Shown one piece after another: positions 49,205 through 56,761 of a stretch of 64,000 nucleotides of DNA; position 1 is the first letter of the stretch, and every line of letters starts with the position of its first letter. Under the pieces are notes generated by a model. The model was not told the origin of the DNA and ran no database searches. It was given only the letters and a program-made list of their open reading frames with translations. The stretch is from Leifsonia sp. CL147 (lineage in GTDB: Bacteria > Actinomycetota > Actinomycetes > Actinomycetales > Microbacteriaceae): NCBI RefSeq assembly GCF_900114565.1, contig NZ_FOTM01000011.1, positions 1 through 64,000 of the forward strand, read 5' to 3'. The translations under genes and the position numbers were made by a program.

Positions 49205-49240
49205 GGCCATGCATGCAGGCATGGCCTGCGCCTTTAACAT
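49205..49240. promoter_or_regulatory. palindrome and -10 box between rsmI and the mannosyltransferase gene
   Basis: GGCCATGC-atgcag-GCATGGCC (49205-49226) is a perfect 8-bp inverted repeat in the 90-bp divergent region. TAACAT (49235-49240) ends 6 nt before the GTG at 49247, indicating a leaderless transcript. The palindrome would cover the -35 region and could be an operator. Confidence 0.5.
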
Positions 49241-49246
49241 GGCCTG

Positions 49247-50872
49247 GTGACGTACGCTCCTCCCGCCGACCTTCCGGCCGACGTTCCGGCCGCGCACCGG
49301 GCTGCGCCCCGGCTCGGCAGCCGCCTGGACGACTGGTGGGGGCGTGTCCTCGGAACCCCGACGCGGCTGCGCGTGTGGCTGTGGGGCGCCCCGATCGCGG
49401 TGACGCTGCTCGCGGCCGTCCTGCGGCTGTGGAATCTGGGCGCGCCGCACTCTCTCGTGTTCGACGAGACCTTCTACGTCAAGGACGCGTGGAGCCTGTG
49501 GAACCTCGGCTACGAGGGCAGCTGGCCGGACCACGCCGACGGGCGGTTCGCAGCGGGCCAGACGCAGATCTTCTCCTCCGATCCGTCGTTCGTCGCGCAT
49601 CCACCGCTCGGCAAGTGGCTGATCGCGCTCGGGATGGCGGCCACGGGGCCGGGCAACTCGTTCGGCTGGCGCGTCTCCACCGCCATCGCGGGTACCCTCG
49701 CCGTCCTCCTCGTCTTCCTCGTCGCGCGGATGCTGTTCCGGTCCACGATGATCGCCACGATCGCGGGATTCCTCTTCGCCATCGACGGGCACGCCATCGT
49801 GATGAGCCGGGTGGCGCTGCTGGACAACTTCGTGATGTTCTTCGCGCTGCTCGCGTTCTGCTGCATCCTGCTCGACCGCCGGTGGGCGGCGGACAGGCTG
49901 TCCGCACGGGTGGCCGCTGCGCGCTCGTCGGGCCGCGACCCCGCGTGGGGGCCGGTGCTCTGGTGGCGTCCGTGGCTGATCGCCGCGGGGGTCCTCTGCG
50001 GGCTGTGCGCGGGGGTCAAATGGACCGGCTTCTACTTCCTCGCCTTCTTCGCCGTCTATGTGGTGATCGTGGATGCGGTAGCGCGCCACCGGGAGGCCCT
50101 CCCGTTCCCGGTCAGCGGCGCACTGCTGAAGCAGGCTCCTGCCACCTTCGTCCTCATGGTCCCGCTGGCCTTCGTCGCCTACGTGGCCACCTGGGCGGGC
50201 TGGATCTTCTCCTCCAACGGCTACTACCGGAACTGGGCGGAGTCGACGCACGCGCAGTGGACGGGAGCGTTCGCCTGGGTGCCTCACTGGGTGCAGAACC
50301 TCTGGTACTACCAGACCCAGATGTACGGCTACAGCATCAACCTGCACACGCCGCACCCCTACCAGTCCAATCCGCTGGGGTGGACCCTGATGCTGCGGCC
50401 GACGAGCATGTACTACGTCGGGACGACGCAGGGCCAGCAGGGCTGCGCGTACAGCTCGTGCTCCGCCGCGATCACCTCGCTCGGCAACCCGCTGATCTGG
50501 TGGGCGGGGACTGCCGCGATCCTGTTCCTGGTGTACTGGCTGATCCGGTCGCGCGACTGGCGGATCGGGCTGATCCTGACCGGTCTCGCCGCCGGGTACC
50601 TGCCGTGGTGGCTGTACATGGCGCGCACGATCTTCACCTTCTACGCGATCTCGTTCGAGCCGTACCTGATCCTGGCGCTCTCGGCGGTGATCGCGATGGT
50701 CCTGGGGCGCCGGACGGACCCCCGGCCGCGTCGGACGACGGGGATCGTCTGGACCGGGGCGTTCCTCGTCGCTGCGGCGCTCGTGAGCGCGTTCTTCTGG
50801 CCGATCTGGATCGGGCAGACGGTCCCGTTCTGGTTCTGGCAGATCCACATGTGGCTGCCCAGCTGGGTGTGA
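49247..50872 (+). CDS. pmt: dolichyl-phosphate-mannose-type protein mannosyltransferase
   Basis: This 541-residue GT39 membrane enzyme transfers mannose from polyprenyl-phosphate-mannose to Ser/Thr of secreted proteins. SLVFDETFYVKDAWSLWNLG near residue 70 holds the catalytic Asp-Glu pair (DE), and SFVAHPPLGKWLIALGM the next conserved loop. About ten membrane segments follow, with a PMT_4TMC-like C-terminal region (LMVPLAFVAYVATWAGWIF). The GTG at 49247 is leaderless. The gene pair rsmI-pmt in divergent order is common in actinobacteria. Confidence 0.94.
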   Translation: MTYAPPADLPADVPAAHRAAPRLGSRLDDWWGRVLGTPTRLRVWLWGAPIAVTLLAAVLRLWNLGAPHSLVFDETFYVKDAWSLWNLGYEGSWPDHADGRFAAGQTQIFSSDPSFVAHPPLGKWLIALGMAATGPGNSFGWRVSTAIAGTLAVLLVFLVARMLFRSTMIATIAGFLFAIDGHAIVMSRVALLDNFVMFFALLAFCCILLDRRWAADRLSARVAAARSSGRDPAWGPVLWWRPWLIAAGVLCGLCAGVKWTGFYFLAFFAVYVVIVDAVARHREALPFPVSGALLKQAPATFVLMVPLAFVAYVATWAGWIFSSNGYYRNWAESTHAQWTGAFAWVPHWVQNLWYYQTQMYGYSINLHTPHPYQSNPLGWTLMLRPTSMYYVGTTQGQQGCAYSSCSAAITSLGNPLIWWAGTAAILFLVYWLIRSRDWRIGLILTGLAAGYLPWWLYMARTIFTFYAISFEPYLILALSAVIAMVLGRRTDPRPRRTTGIVWTGAFLVAAALVSAFFWPIWIGQTVPFWFWQIHMWLPSWV

Positions 50873-50926
50873 CGACGCGCCGGGCCGGCATGTGCGGTGT
50901 CAGCGGCCGGTGGTAGACCGAGTGGT

Positions 50927-52513
50927 ATGAACGATGAGCCCCTCGACCTCGTCCCCCTTCCCGGAAGCGAGCGCCCGGAGCGGCCGGGCTTCCGGTCGCA
51001 TGGCGGGCTCGCGCCCGACTCCCCGGTGGAGGCGACGCTGGTGCTGCGCCGCCGTGCCGAACTTCCGGACGACGCCTTCACGACCCCGCTGACCCGCGAC
51101 GAGCTGGCGGAGCGGTACGGCGCATCCCCGGAGGATGTGGAGCTGGTCCGCAGCACGTTCGAAGCCCTGGGCGTGGCCGTGGACGAGGTGGATGCGGGGG
51201 CGCGCCGCGTGCGTGTCTCCGGCCCGGTGCAGACCATCGCCCGCGTCTTCGGCACCGACCTCGCGCGGTCCACCCCGGAGGACGAGGGCGACGACGCTGC
51301 GACGTACCGGCAGCGCTCGGGCGGCCTGAGCATCCCGGCGGCCCTCGACGGCGTCGTGACCGCCGTGCTGGGCCTCGACGACCGCCCGCAGGCGCGCGCG
51401 CAGTTCCGCTACGTCCCGGCCGCCGCGGTCAGCACGAGCTACACGCCGCCCCAGCTCGGGACGGTGTACTCGTTCCCGGAAGGGACGGACGGCAGCGGGC
51501 GGACCGTCGCGATCATCGAGCTCGGCGGAGGGTATGAACAGTCCGATCTGGACACGTACTTCCGCGGGCTGGGCATCCCCACCCCGTCGGTGCGCACGGT
51601 CGGAGTGGATGGCGGCTCCAATGCGCCCGGGGGCGACCCGAACGGCGCCGACGGCGAAGTGATGCTCGACATCGAGGTCGTCGGGGCCCTCGCCCCGGCT
51701 GCGGACATCGTCGTCTACTTCGCGCCCAACACCGATGCCGGATTCCTGGATGCGGTCAGCACGGCCGCGCACGCGAACCCGACTCCCGCTGCGATCAGCA
51801 TCAGCTGGGGGCAGTCGGAAGACCAGTGGACGGCTCAGGCGCGCACGGCCTTCGACCAGGCGCTGCAGGACGCCGCAGCCCTCGGGGTCACCACGACGGC
51901 CGCGGCCGGCGACGACGGGAGCAGCGACCGGGTCGGCGACGGCAAGCCGCACGTCGACTTCCCGGCCTCGTCGCCGCACGCACTCGCCTGCGGAGGCACC
52001 CGGCTGGATGCGGACGCCTCGACCGGCGCCGTGCGGTCGGAGACGGTGTGGAACAACGGAGCGGGCAACGGCGCCACCGGCGGCGGGGTCAGCGCGGTGT
52101 TCCCGCTGCCGTCCTGGCAGGCCCGGGCGGGCGTGCCCACCGGTGCGGACGGGACGGACGCGGGAGGTGCCGCGAACGGTCCCGGCGGACGCGGGGTGCC
52201 GGACGTCTCCGCGGTGGCCGATCCGCAGACCGGCTACCGCGTCCGGGTCGACGGCCGGGACACGGTGATCGGCGGCACCAGTGCAGTCGCACCCCTGTGG
52301 GCGGCGCTGGTCGCGCGGCTGGTGCAGTCCACGGGGCGGCCGCTGGGACTCCTGCAGCCGACGCTCTACGACTCGGTGCCCGCCGGCCAGGTGGCGGCCG
52401 GGTTCCGCGACATCGTCACCGGGGACAACGGCGCGTACCAGGCGGCAGCGGGGTGGGATGCGTGCACCGGGCTCGGGGTCCCGGACGGGACCAAGCTGCT
52501 GTCGTCGCTCTGA
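50927..52513 (+). CDS. S53-family serine-carboxyl peptidase (sedolisin)
   Basis: This 528-residue protein has an N-terminal pro-kumamolisin domain (SPVEATLVLRRRAELPDDAF to about residue 150) and a subtilisin-like catalytic domain. The expected Glu/Asp pair is in GEVMLDIEVVGALAP. The Ser is in IGGTSAVAPLWAAL near residue 450, and a calcium site in FRDIVTGDNGAYQAAAGWD at the C-terminus. Family members are acid-active, but no clear signal peptide is seen at the chosen ATG, so the export route is unclear. AACGGAGCG-type Gly/Ala linkers lie in the middle. Confidence 0.88.
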   Translation: MNDEPLDLVPLPGSERPERPGFRSHGGLAPDSPVEATLVLRRRAELPDDAFTTPLTRDELAERYGASPEDVELVRSTFEALGVAVDEVDAGARRVRVSGPVQTIARVFGTDLARSTPEDEGDDAATYRQRSGGLSIPAALDGVVTAVLGLDDRPQARAQFRYVPAAAVSTSYTPPQLGTVYSFPEGTDGSGRTVAIIELGGGYEQSDLDTYFRGLGIPTPSVRTVGVDGGSNAPGGDPNGADGEVMLDIEVVGALAPAADIVVYFAPNTDAGFLDAVSTAAHANPTPAAISISWGQSEDQWTAQARTAFDQALQDAAALGVTTTAAAGDDGSSDRVGDGKPHVDFPASSPHALACGGTRLDADASTGAVRSETVWNNGAGNGATGGGVSAVFPLPSWQARAGVPTGADGTDAGGAANGPGGRGVPDVSAVADPQTGYRVRVDGRDTVIGGTSAVAPLWAALVARLVQSTGRPLGLLQPTLYDSVPAGQVAAGFRDIVTGDNGAYQAAAGWDACTGLGVPDGTKLLSSL

Positions 52514-52610
52514 GGGGCGGCCGCCGGTCGGCAGCGCGCCCGGCTGGCGGCCCGGCGCGGCGGCTCGGCGCGGCGGCTCGCGGTCGGCGCTCGCCCGGCT
52601 GAATCCTCGC

Positions 52611-52616
52611 CAGAAT
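52611..52616 (+). promoter_or_regulatory. -10 box of the YeiH-type gene
   Basis: CAGAAT ends 7 nt before the GTG at 52624, a weaker leaderless signal. The preceding 52514-52610 is G+C-rich, with CGGCGCGGCGGCT repeats. Confidence 0.4.
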
Positions 52617-52623
52617 GGATCGG

Positions 52624-53646
52624 GTGAGCACGCCATCCCCCACCCCCCGTGTCCCGCTCGCCTGGCTCCCCGGCCTCGCGGTGTGCGGACTCGCGGCGGC
52701 CGTCGCCTGGGCAGTGCACTGGCTGGTGCCGGCGGTCCCCCTGCTCACGGCGGCCGTCGTTCTCGGGATCGTCGTGGGTCAGCTGCCCGTGGCGCGCCCG
52801 GCGCTGCTCGGACGGCTCGCTCCCGGGCTGTCCGTCAGCGCCAAGCGGCTGATGCGCGTCGGCGTCGTCCTGCTCGGGCTCAAGCTGAGCCTGGGCGACA
52901 TCGCCGGGCTCGGCTGGGTCGCCATCGCGACGACCGTCGCGGTCGTGCTGCTGAGCTTCGCCGGGACGTTCTGGATCGGACGGATGCTCCGGCTGCCCGG
53001 GCACCAGCCGCTCCTCATCGCGACCGGCTTCTCGATCTGCGGCGCCTCGGCCATCGGCGCCATGAGCGGCGTCGTCAAGCCCAAGGACGAGGAGGCGGCG
53101 ACGCCGGTCGCCCTGGTCACCCTGTGCGGGACGCTCGCGATCTTCGTCCTGCCGCTGTTCTGGCATCCACTGGGCCTGGATGCGCGGCAGTTCGGGCATT
53201 GGGTGGGCGCGGGCGTGCACGACGTCGGCCAGGTCGTGGCGACCGCGCAGATCGCGGGCGCCGGCGCCCTCGCGGTGGCGGTCGTCGTCAAGCTCACCCG
53301 CGTGCTGATGCTCGCGCCGATGGTCGCGATCGCTGCGGTGGTGGAGCGGCGGAGGCACGTCGAGGGCGACCCCGGCGTGAAGCGGCCGCCGATCCTCCCT
53401 CTGTTCATCGCCGGCTTCATCGTCGCGGTGCTGGCACGGACGTTCCTCCCGGTGGGACCGGTCGTGACGGATGCCGCGGACACCCTGCAGACGGCCCTGC
53501 TCGCGATGGCGTTGTTCGGGCTCGGAACCGCCGTCCGCCTGCGGACGCTCGTCGGCACCGGCTGGCGGGCGCTGGCGACCGGCGTGATCTCGTGGGCGCT
53601 GATCGCCGTCCTGGCCCTCGCCGCCGTCTGGCTCTCGACGCGCTGA
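52624..53646 (+). CDS. YeiH/UPF0324-family membrane protein
   Basis: This 340-residue integral membrane protein has about ten hydrophobic segments. GVVLLGLKLSLGDI, GFSICGASAIGAMSGVVKPKDEEAATPVAL and HWVGAGVHDVGQVVATA are the conserved stretches of the UPF0324 family (YeiH, proposed sulfate or sulfonate export). The GTG at 52624 fits the -10 spacing; an ATG at 52615 is alternative. Its neighbour metY is in sulfur metabolism, which agrees with but does not prove a role in sulfur compound transport. Confidence 0.85.
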   Translation: MSTPSPTPRVPLAWLPGLAVCGLAAAVAWAVHWLVPAVPLLTAAVVLGIVVGQLPVARPALLGRLAPGLSVSAKRLMRVGVVLLGLKLSLGDIAGLGWVAIATTVAVVLLSFAGTFWIGRMLRLPGHQPLLIATGFSICGASAIGAMSGVVKPKDEEAATPVALVTLCGTLAIFVLPLFWHPLGLDARQFGHWVGAGVHDVGQVVATAQIAGAGALAVAVVVKLTRVLMLAPMVAIAAVVERRRHVEGDPGVKRPPILPLFIAGFIVAVLARTFLPVGPVVTDAADTLQTALLAMALFGLGTAVRLRTLVGTGWRALATGVISWALIAVLALAAVWLSTR

Positions 53647-53720
53647 CCCCTCTCTCCCGCCATCGAGGAGGCGGGGTTGCGGTGTGTTACGGGTGCAGGA
53701 CCGGTGCGGGGAGGGTCGGG

Positions 53721-53726
53721 TAGCGT
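53721..53726 (+). promoter_or_regulatory. -10 box of leaderless metY promoter
   Basis: TAGCGT ends 6 nt before the ATG at 53733. Confidence 0.55.
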
Positions 53727-53732
53727 GACGGC

Positions 53733-55034
53733 ATGGCAGATCGTGAATACGGCTTCCGCACGCGTGCGATCCACGCGGGCAACATCCCCGACCCGGTGAC
53801 CGGCGCGCGAGCCCTGCCGATCTATCAGACGAGCGCATTCGTCTTCGACGACACGGCCGACGCCGCCGCCCGATTCGCCCTGCAGAAGTACGGGAACGTC
53901 TACTCCCGCCTCGCGAACCCGACCGTGGCCTCCTTCGAGGAGCGGGTGGCCAGCCTCGAGGGCGGCCTCGGCGCGGTGGCGACGGCCTCCGGGCTGAGCG
54001 CCCAGTACATCACGTTCGCCTCGCTCGTCGGCGCCGGCGACCACATCGTCGCGTCGGCCAACCTGTACGGCGGATCCATCACCCAATTGGATGTGACCCT
54101 GCGCCGGTTCGGCATCGAGACCACGTTCGTCCAGAGCTCCGACCCGGCCGACTACGCCGCCGCGATCACGGACAGGACGAAGATCCTGTTCGCCGAGACC
54201 ATCGCGAACCCGTCCGGGGAGATCGCCGACATCGAGGGACTGGCGGAGGTCGCGCACGCCGCCGGCATCCCGCTCGCGATCGATTCCACCATCGCGACCC
54301 CCTACCTCAACCGGCCCATCGAGTGGGGTGCCGACATCGTCATCCACTCGGCCACGAAGTTCCTGGGCGGCCATGGGACCACCCTCGGCGGCGTGGTGGT
54401 CGAGAGCGGCCGGTTCGACTGGCACTCCTCGAAGTTCCCGCTGTTCGGGCAGCCGGTGCCGTCCTACGGCGGGCTGCAGTGGTCCGGCAACTTCGGCGAG
54501 TACGCCTTCCTCACCCGTCTGCGGGCCGAGCAGCTGCGCGACATCGGCCCGACGCTCGCGCCGCATTCGGCGTTCCTGCTCGCACAGGGCGTCGAGACCT
54601 TGCCGTACCGGGTCCAGGCTCACGTCGACAACGCGCGAGCGGTCGCCGAATGGCTGGATGCCGATCCCCGCATCGAGAAGGTGCTCTGGGCGGGCCTGCC
54701 CGGGCATCCACACCACGAACGCGCGCAGAAGTACCTCCCGAAGGGACCGGGCAGCGTGTTCAGCTTCGTGGTGAAGGGCGGCCGGGAGGCCGGACAGCGG
54801 TTCATCGAGTCGGTCGACCTCGCCAGCCACCTGGCGAACATCGGCGACGCGAAGACGCTGGTGATCCATCCCGCCTCCACCACCCACGCGCAGCTGAACG
54901 AGCAGCAGCTCCACGACGCGGGCGTCCTGCCCGGTGTGGTGCGCATCAGCGTCGGCATCGAAGACGTCGAGGACATCATCTACGACCTGGATCAGGCGCT
55001 CAGCGCCGCCGTCGAGGAGGGGAAGGCAGCATGA
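53733..55034 (+). CDS. metY: O-acetylhomoserine sulfhydrylase
   Basis: MetY makes homocysteine from O-acetylhomoserine and sulfide with PLP. The 433-residue protein has [20 protein letters not shown] at the start, [40 protein letters not shown] and the PLP lysine in [35 protein letters not shown] near the C-terminus is diagnostic of the sulfhydrylase branch rather than cystathionine synthases. It is leaderless and its stop overlaps the CoA-binding protein gene, a frequent actinobacterial pair. Confidence 0.95.
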   Translation: MADREYGFRTRAIHAGNIPDPVTGARALPIYQTSAFVFDDTADAAARFALQKYGNVYSRLANPTVASFEERVASLEGGLGAVATASGLSAQYITFASLVGAGDHIVASANLYGGSITQLDVTLRRFGIETTFVQSSDPADYAAAITDRTKILFAETIANPSGEIADIEGLAEVAHAAGIPLAIDSTIATPYLNRPIEWGADIVIHSATKFLGGHGTTLGGVVVESGRFDWHSSKFPLFGQPVPSYGGLQWSGNFGEYAFLTRLRAEQLRDIGPTLAPHSAFLLAQGVETLPYRVQAHVDNARAVAEWLDADPRIEKVLWAGLPGHPHHERAQKYLPKGPGSVFSFVVKGGREAGQRFIESVDLASHLANIGDAKTLVIHPASTTHAQLNEQQLHDAGVLPGVVRISVGIEDVEDIIYDLDQALSAAVEEGKAA

Positions 55035-55780
55035 CGACCGCAACGGATGCGTCCGCCACGATTCCGGCGGACGCGCGCACCGACTCCACCACGTCCGGCT
55101 CCACCACGTCCGGCTCCACCACGTCCGGCTCCACCACGTCCGGCTCCACCACGTCCGGCGCCACCACGTCCGGCTCCACCACGTCCGGCTCCACCACGTC
55201 CGGCGCCACCACGTCCGGCTCCACCACCGAGGTCCAGCTCGCGAACGGCCTGAGCTGCGCCGTGCCGGCGGACTCGCCGCTGGCGAAGCTGCTGAAGTCG
55301 CAGCGGACCTGGGCCGGACCGGACGCTAAGACGCGCCTCAAGCTGCTGCGCTCCGCGAAGTCGGTGGCGATCGTGGGCGCATCTCCGAATCCCGCCCGCT
55401 CCTCCTACTTCGTCGGAACGTACCTGCAGCAGTCGAGCGATTTCCGGGTGTACTTCGTCAACCCGAACGCCGACACCATCCTCGGTCAGAAGGCGTACCC
55501 GGACCTCGCGTCGCTTCCGGAGGTGCCCGACATCGTGGATGTGTTCCGCAAGCCGAGCGATCTCCCGGCCGTCATCGACGAGGTCGTCGCGGTCGGCGCG
55601 CCGGCCGTCTGGGTGCAGCTGGGGATCTGGAACCAGGAGGCCGCGGAGTACGGCGAGTCGAAGGGCCTGACCGTCGTCATGGACCGCTGCCTCAAGATCG
55701 AGCACGCCCGCTTCCACGGCGGCCTGCACCTCCTCGGCTTCGACACCGGCCAGATCACCTCCCGCAAAACCATCCGCTGA
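55031..55780 (+). CDS. CoA-binding (YccU-like) protein with N-terminal repeat tail
   Basis: This 249-residue protein has a low-complexity N-terminus. Residues about 17-67 are roughly ten copies of the pentapeptide STTSG or ATTSG. From about residue 100 a Rossmann-like CoA-binding domain follows ([85 protein letters not shown]). The ATGA overlap couples it to metY. The function of this family is unknown; the metY pairing suggests a role in methionine or CoA-linked sulfur metabolism. Confidence 0.88.
   Translation: MTTATDASATIPADARTDSTTSGSTTSGSTTSGSTTSGSTTSGATTSGSTTSGSTTSGATTSGSTTEVQLANGLSCAVPADSPLAKLLKSQRTWAGPDAKTRLKLLRSAKSVAIVGASPNPARSSYFVGTYLQQSSDFRVYFVNPNADTILGQKAYPDLASLPEVPDIVDVFRKPSDLPAVIDEVVAVGAPAVWVQLGIWNQEAAEYGESKGLTVVMDRCLKIEHARFHGGLHLLGFDTGQITSRKTIR
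55080..55226. repeat. 15-bp coding minisatellite
   Basis: CCACCACGTCCGGCT recurs about ten times in frame, with two units carrying CGC for CTC-type changes. Near identity of the copies points to recent, probably length-variable expansion. Confidence 0.9.
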
Positions 55781-55802
55781 CTCCCACCGTCCCCCACCGT
55801 CG

Positions 55803-55881
55803 CGCCCCACCGTCGAGTCCGCAGAGATTGCACGAATTCGCCGCGGAAACGTGCAATCTTCGCGGACTCGATGGTGGGGCG
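55803..55881. terminator. 32-bp-arm hairpin (family H1, second copy)
   Basis: Arms 55803-55834 and 55850-55881 pair at 29 of 32 positions plus two G-U pairs around a 15-nt loop. The left arm begins CGCCCCACCGTCGAGTCC and includes AGATTGCACG, homologous to the arm at 28136-28171. It lies between the convergent ends of the CoA-binding and methyltransferase genes, a terminator position. Confidence 0.8.
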
Positions 55882-55898
55882 GGGCGACGAGGGATGCG

Positions 55899-56480
55899 TC
55901 AGGCGCGGGCGACGATGTGGAAGACGTGCCAGTGCTTGGGGCCGTCGAAGGACATCCCGCGTCGGTCGTCCTCGACCAGCTGGAGCACCTCCATCCCGGT
56001 GAGCATCCCTTCCACCTGGCTGCGCTCGTGGAAGCTCATGCCGGGGCGGCCCACCCACTCGTCGTGCGGCCCGAACAGCTCGCCGGCAAACAGGCCTCCG
56101 GGGCGCAGCGCCTCGCGGATGTCCGCCCAGAGGTACGGGAAGTGGGTCTCGTCGCAGAACGGCAGGGCGAAGCCCGCGTAGATCAGGTCGGCCTCGGGCA
56201 GATCGCCGAGCTTCTCGAACGGAGCCTGCCGGACGGTCACGCGCTGCGACGCGTCGGGCGAGAGTCCCGTGCGAACGCGCTCCTCGACGCCCGGATCGGA
56301 GTCCACCGCGAGCACGTGCCAGCCGTTCTCGGCCAGATGCCGGGTCTCCACCCCGTCGCCGCAGCCGAGGTCGATCGCGTCGCCGGCGGGCCCGGCCCAC
56401 GCCTCGAGTGCGCTCTGGAACGTCGGGCGCACGCCGCGCCCGCCCTGCTTCTCGTAGAACTGCGACCAGTCGAACGCCAT
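55899..56480 (-). CDS. SAM-dependent class I methyltransferase
   Basis: This 193-residue protein starts at the ATG at 56480 (MAFDWSQFYEKQGGRGVRPT). AIDLGCGDGVETRHLAENGW is the SAM-binding motif I and VLAVDSDPGVEERV the acidic ribose-binding strand. ADLIYAGFALPFCDE and REALRPGGLFAGELFG complete the fold, which resembles the TehB/UbiE-like small-molecule type. TAGGCT ends 7 nt before the ATG (leaderless). The substrate is unknown. Array C lies 56 nt upstream. Confidence 0.85.
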   Translation of the reverse strand: MAFDWSQFYEKQGGRGVRPTFQSALEAWAGPAGDAIDLGCGDGVETRHLAENGWHVLAVDSDPGVEERVRTGLSPDASQRVTVRQAPFEKLGDLPEADLIYAGFALPFCDETHFPYLWADIREALRPGGLFAGELFGPHDEWVGRPGMSFHERSQVEGMLTGMEVLQLVEDDRRGMSFDGPKHWHVFHIVARA

Positions 56481-56487
56481 GCGGCTG

Positions 56488-56493
56488 AGCCTA
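56488..56493 (-). promoter_or_regulatory. -10 box of leaderless methyltransferase promoter
   Basis: TAGGCT on the minus strand ends 7 nt before the ATG at 56480. Confidence 0.55.
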
Positions 56494-56535
56494 CGCGCGC
56501 GCGGCCCGCTCAGCACGGCCCTGTCGGAGTAGATC

Positions 56536-56712
56536 ACATTCGTCACGAATGTGCACCAACGCCGCACCCAGCGCAACATTCGTCACGAATGTGCACCAAC
56601 GCCCCGCCCAGCGCAACATTCGTCACGAATCTGCACCAACGCCGCATCCAGCGCAACATTCGTCACGAATGTGCACCAACGCCGCACCCAGCGCAACATT
56701 CGTCACGAATGT
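56536..56712. repeat. five-copy 40-bp-period palindrome array (array C)
   Basis: ACATTCGTCACGAATGT starts at 56536, 56576, 56616 (one change), 56656 and 56696. The 23-bp spacer GCACCAACGCCGCACCC-AGCGCA is nearly constant, and its AGCGCA end matches the variant spacers at 42.7 kb. The array sits between two divergent leaderless promoters, about 40 nt from each -10 box. Confidence 0.95.
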
Positions 56713-56749
56713 CGGCTGCGGCAGCGATGCCATCGGGAGGCGCAGGCTC

Positions 56750-56755
56750 TAGGAT
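56750..56755 (+). promoter_or_regulatory. -10 box of leaderless BTAD-regulator promoter
   Basis: TAGGAT ends 6 nt before the GTG at 56762. The last palindrome of array C ends 37 nt upstream of it. Confidence 0.6.
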
Positions 56756-56761
56756 CGGCGG

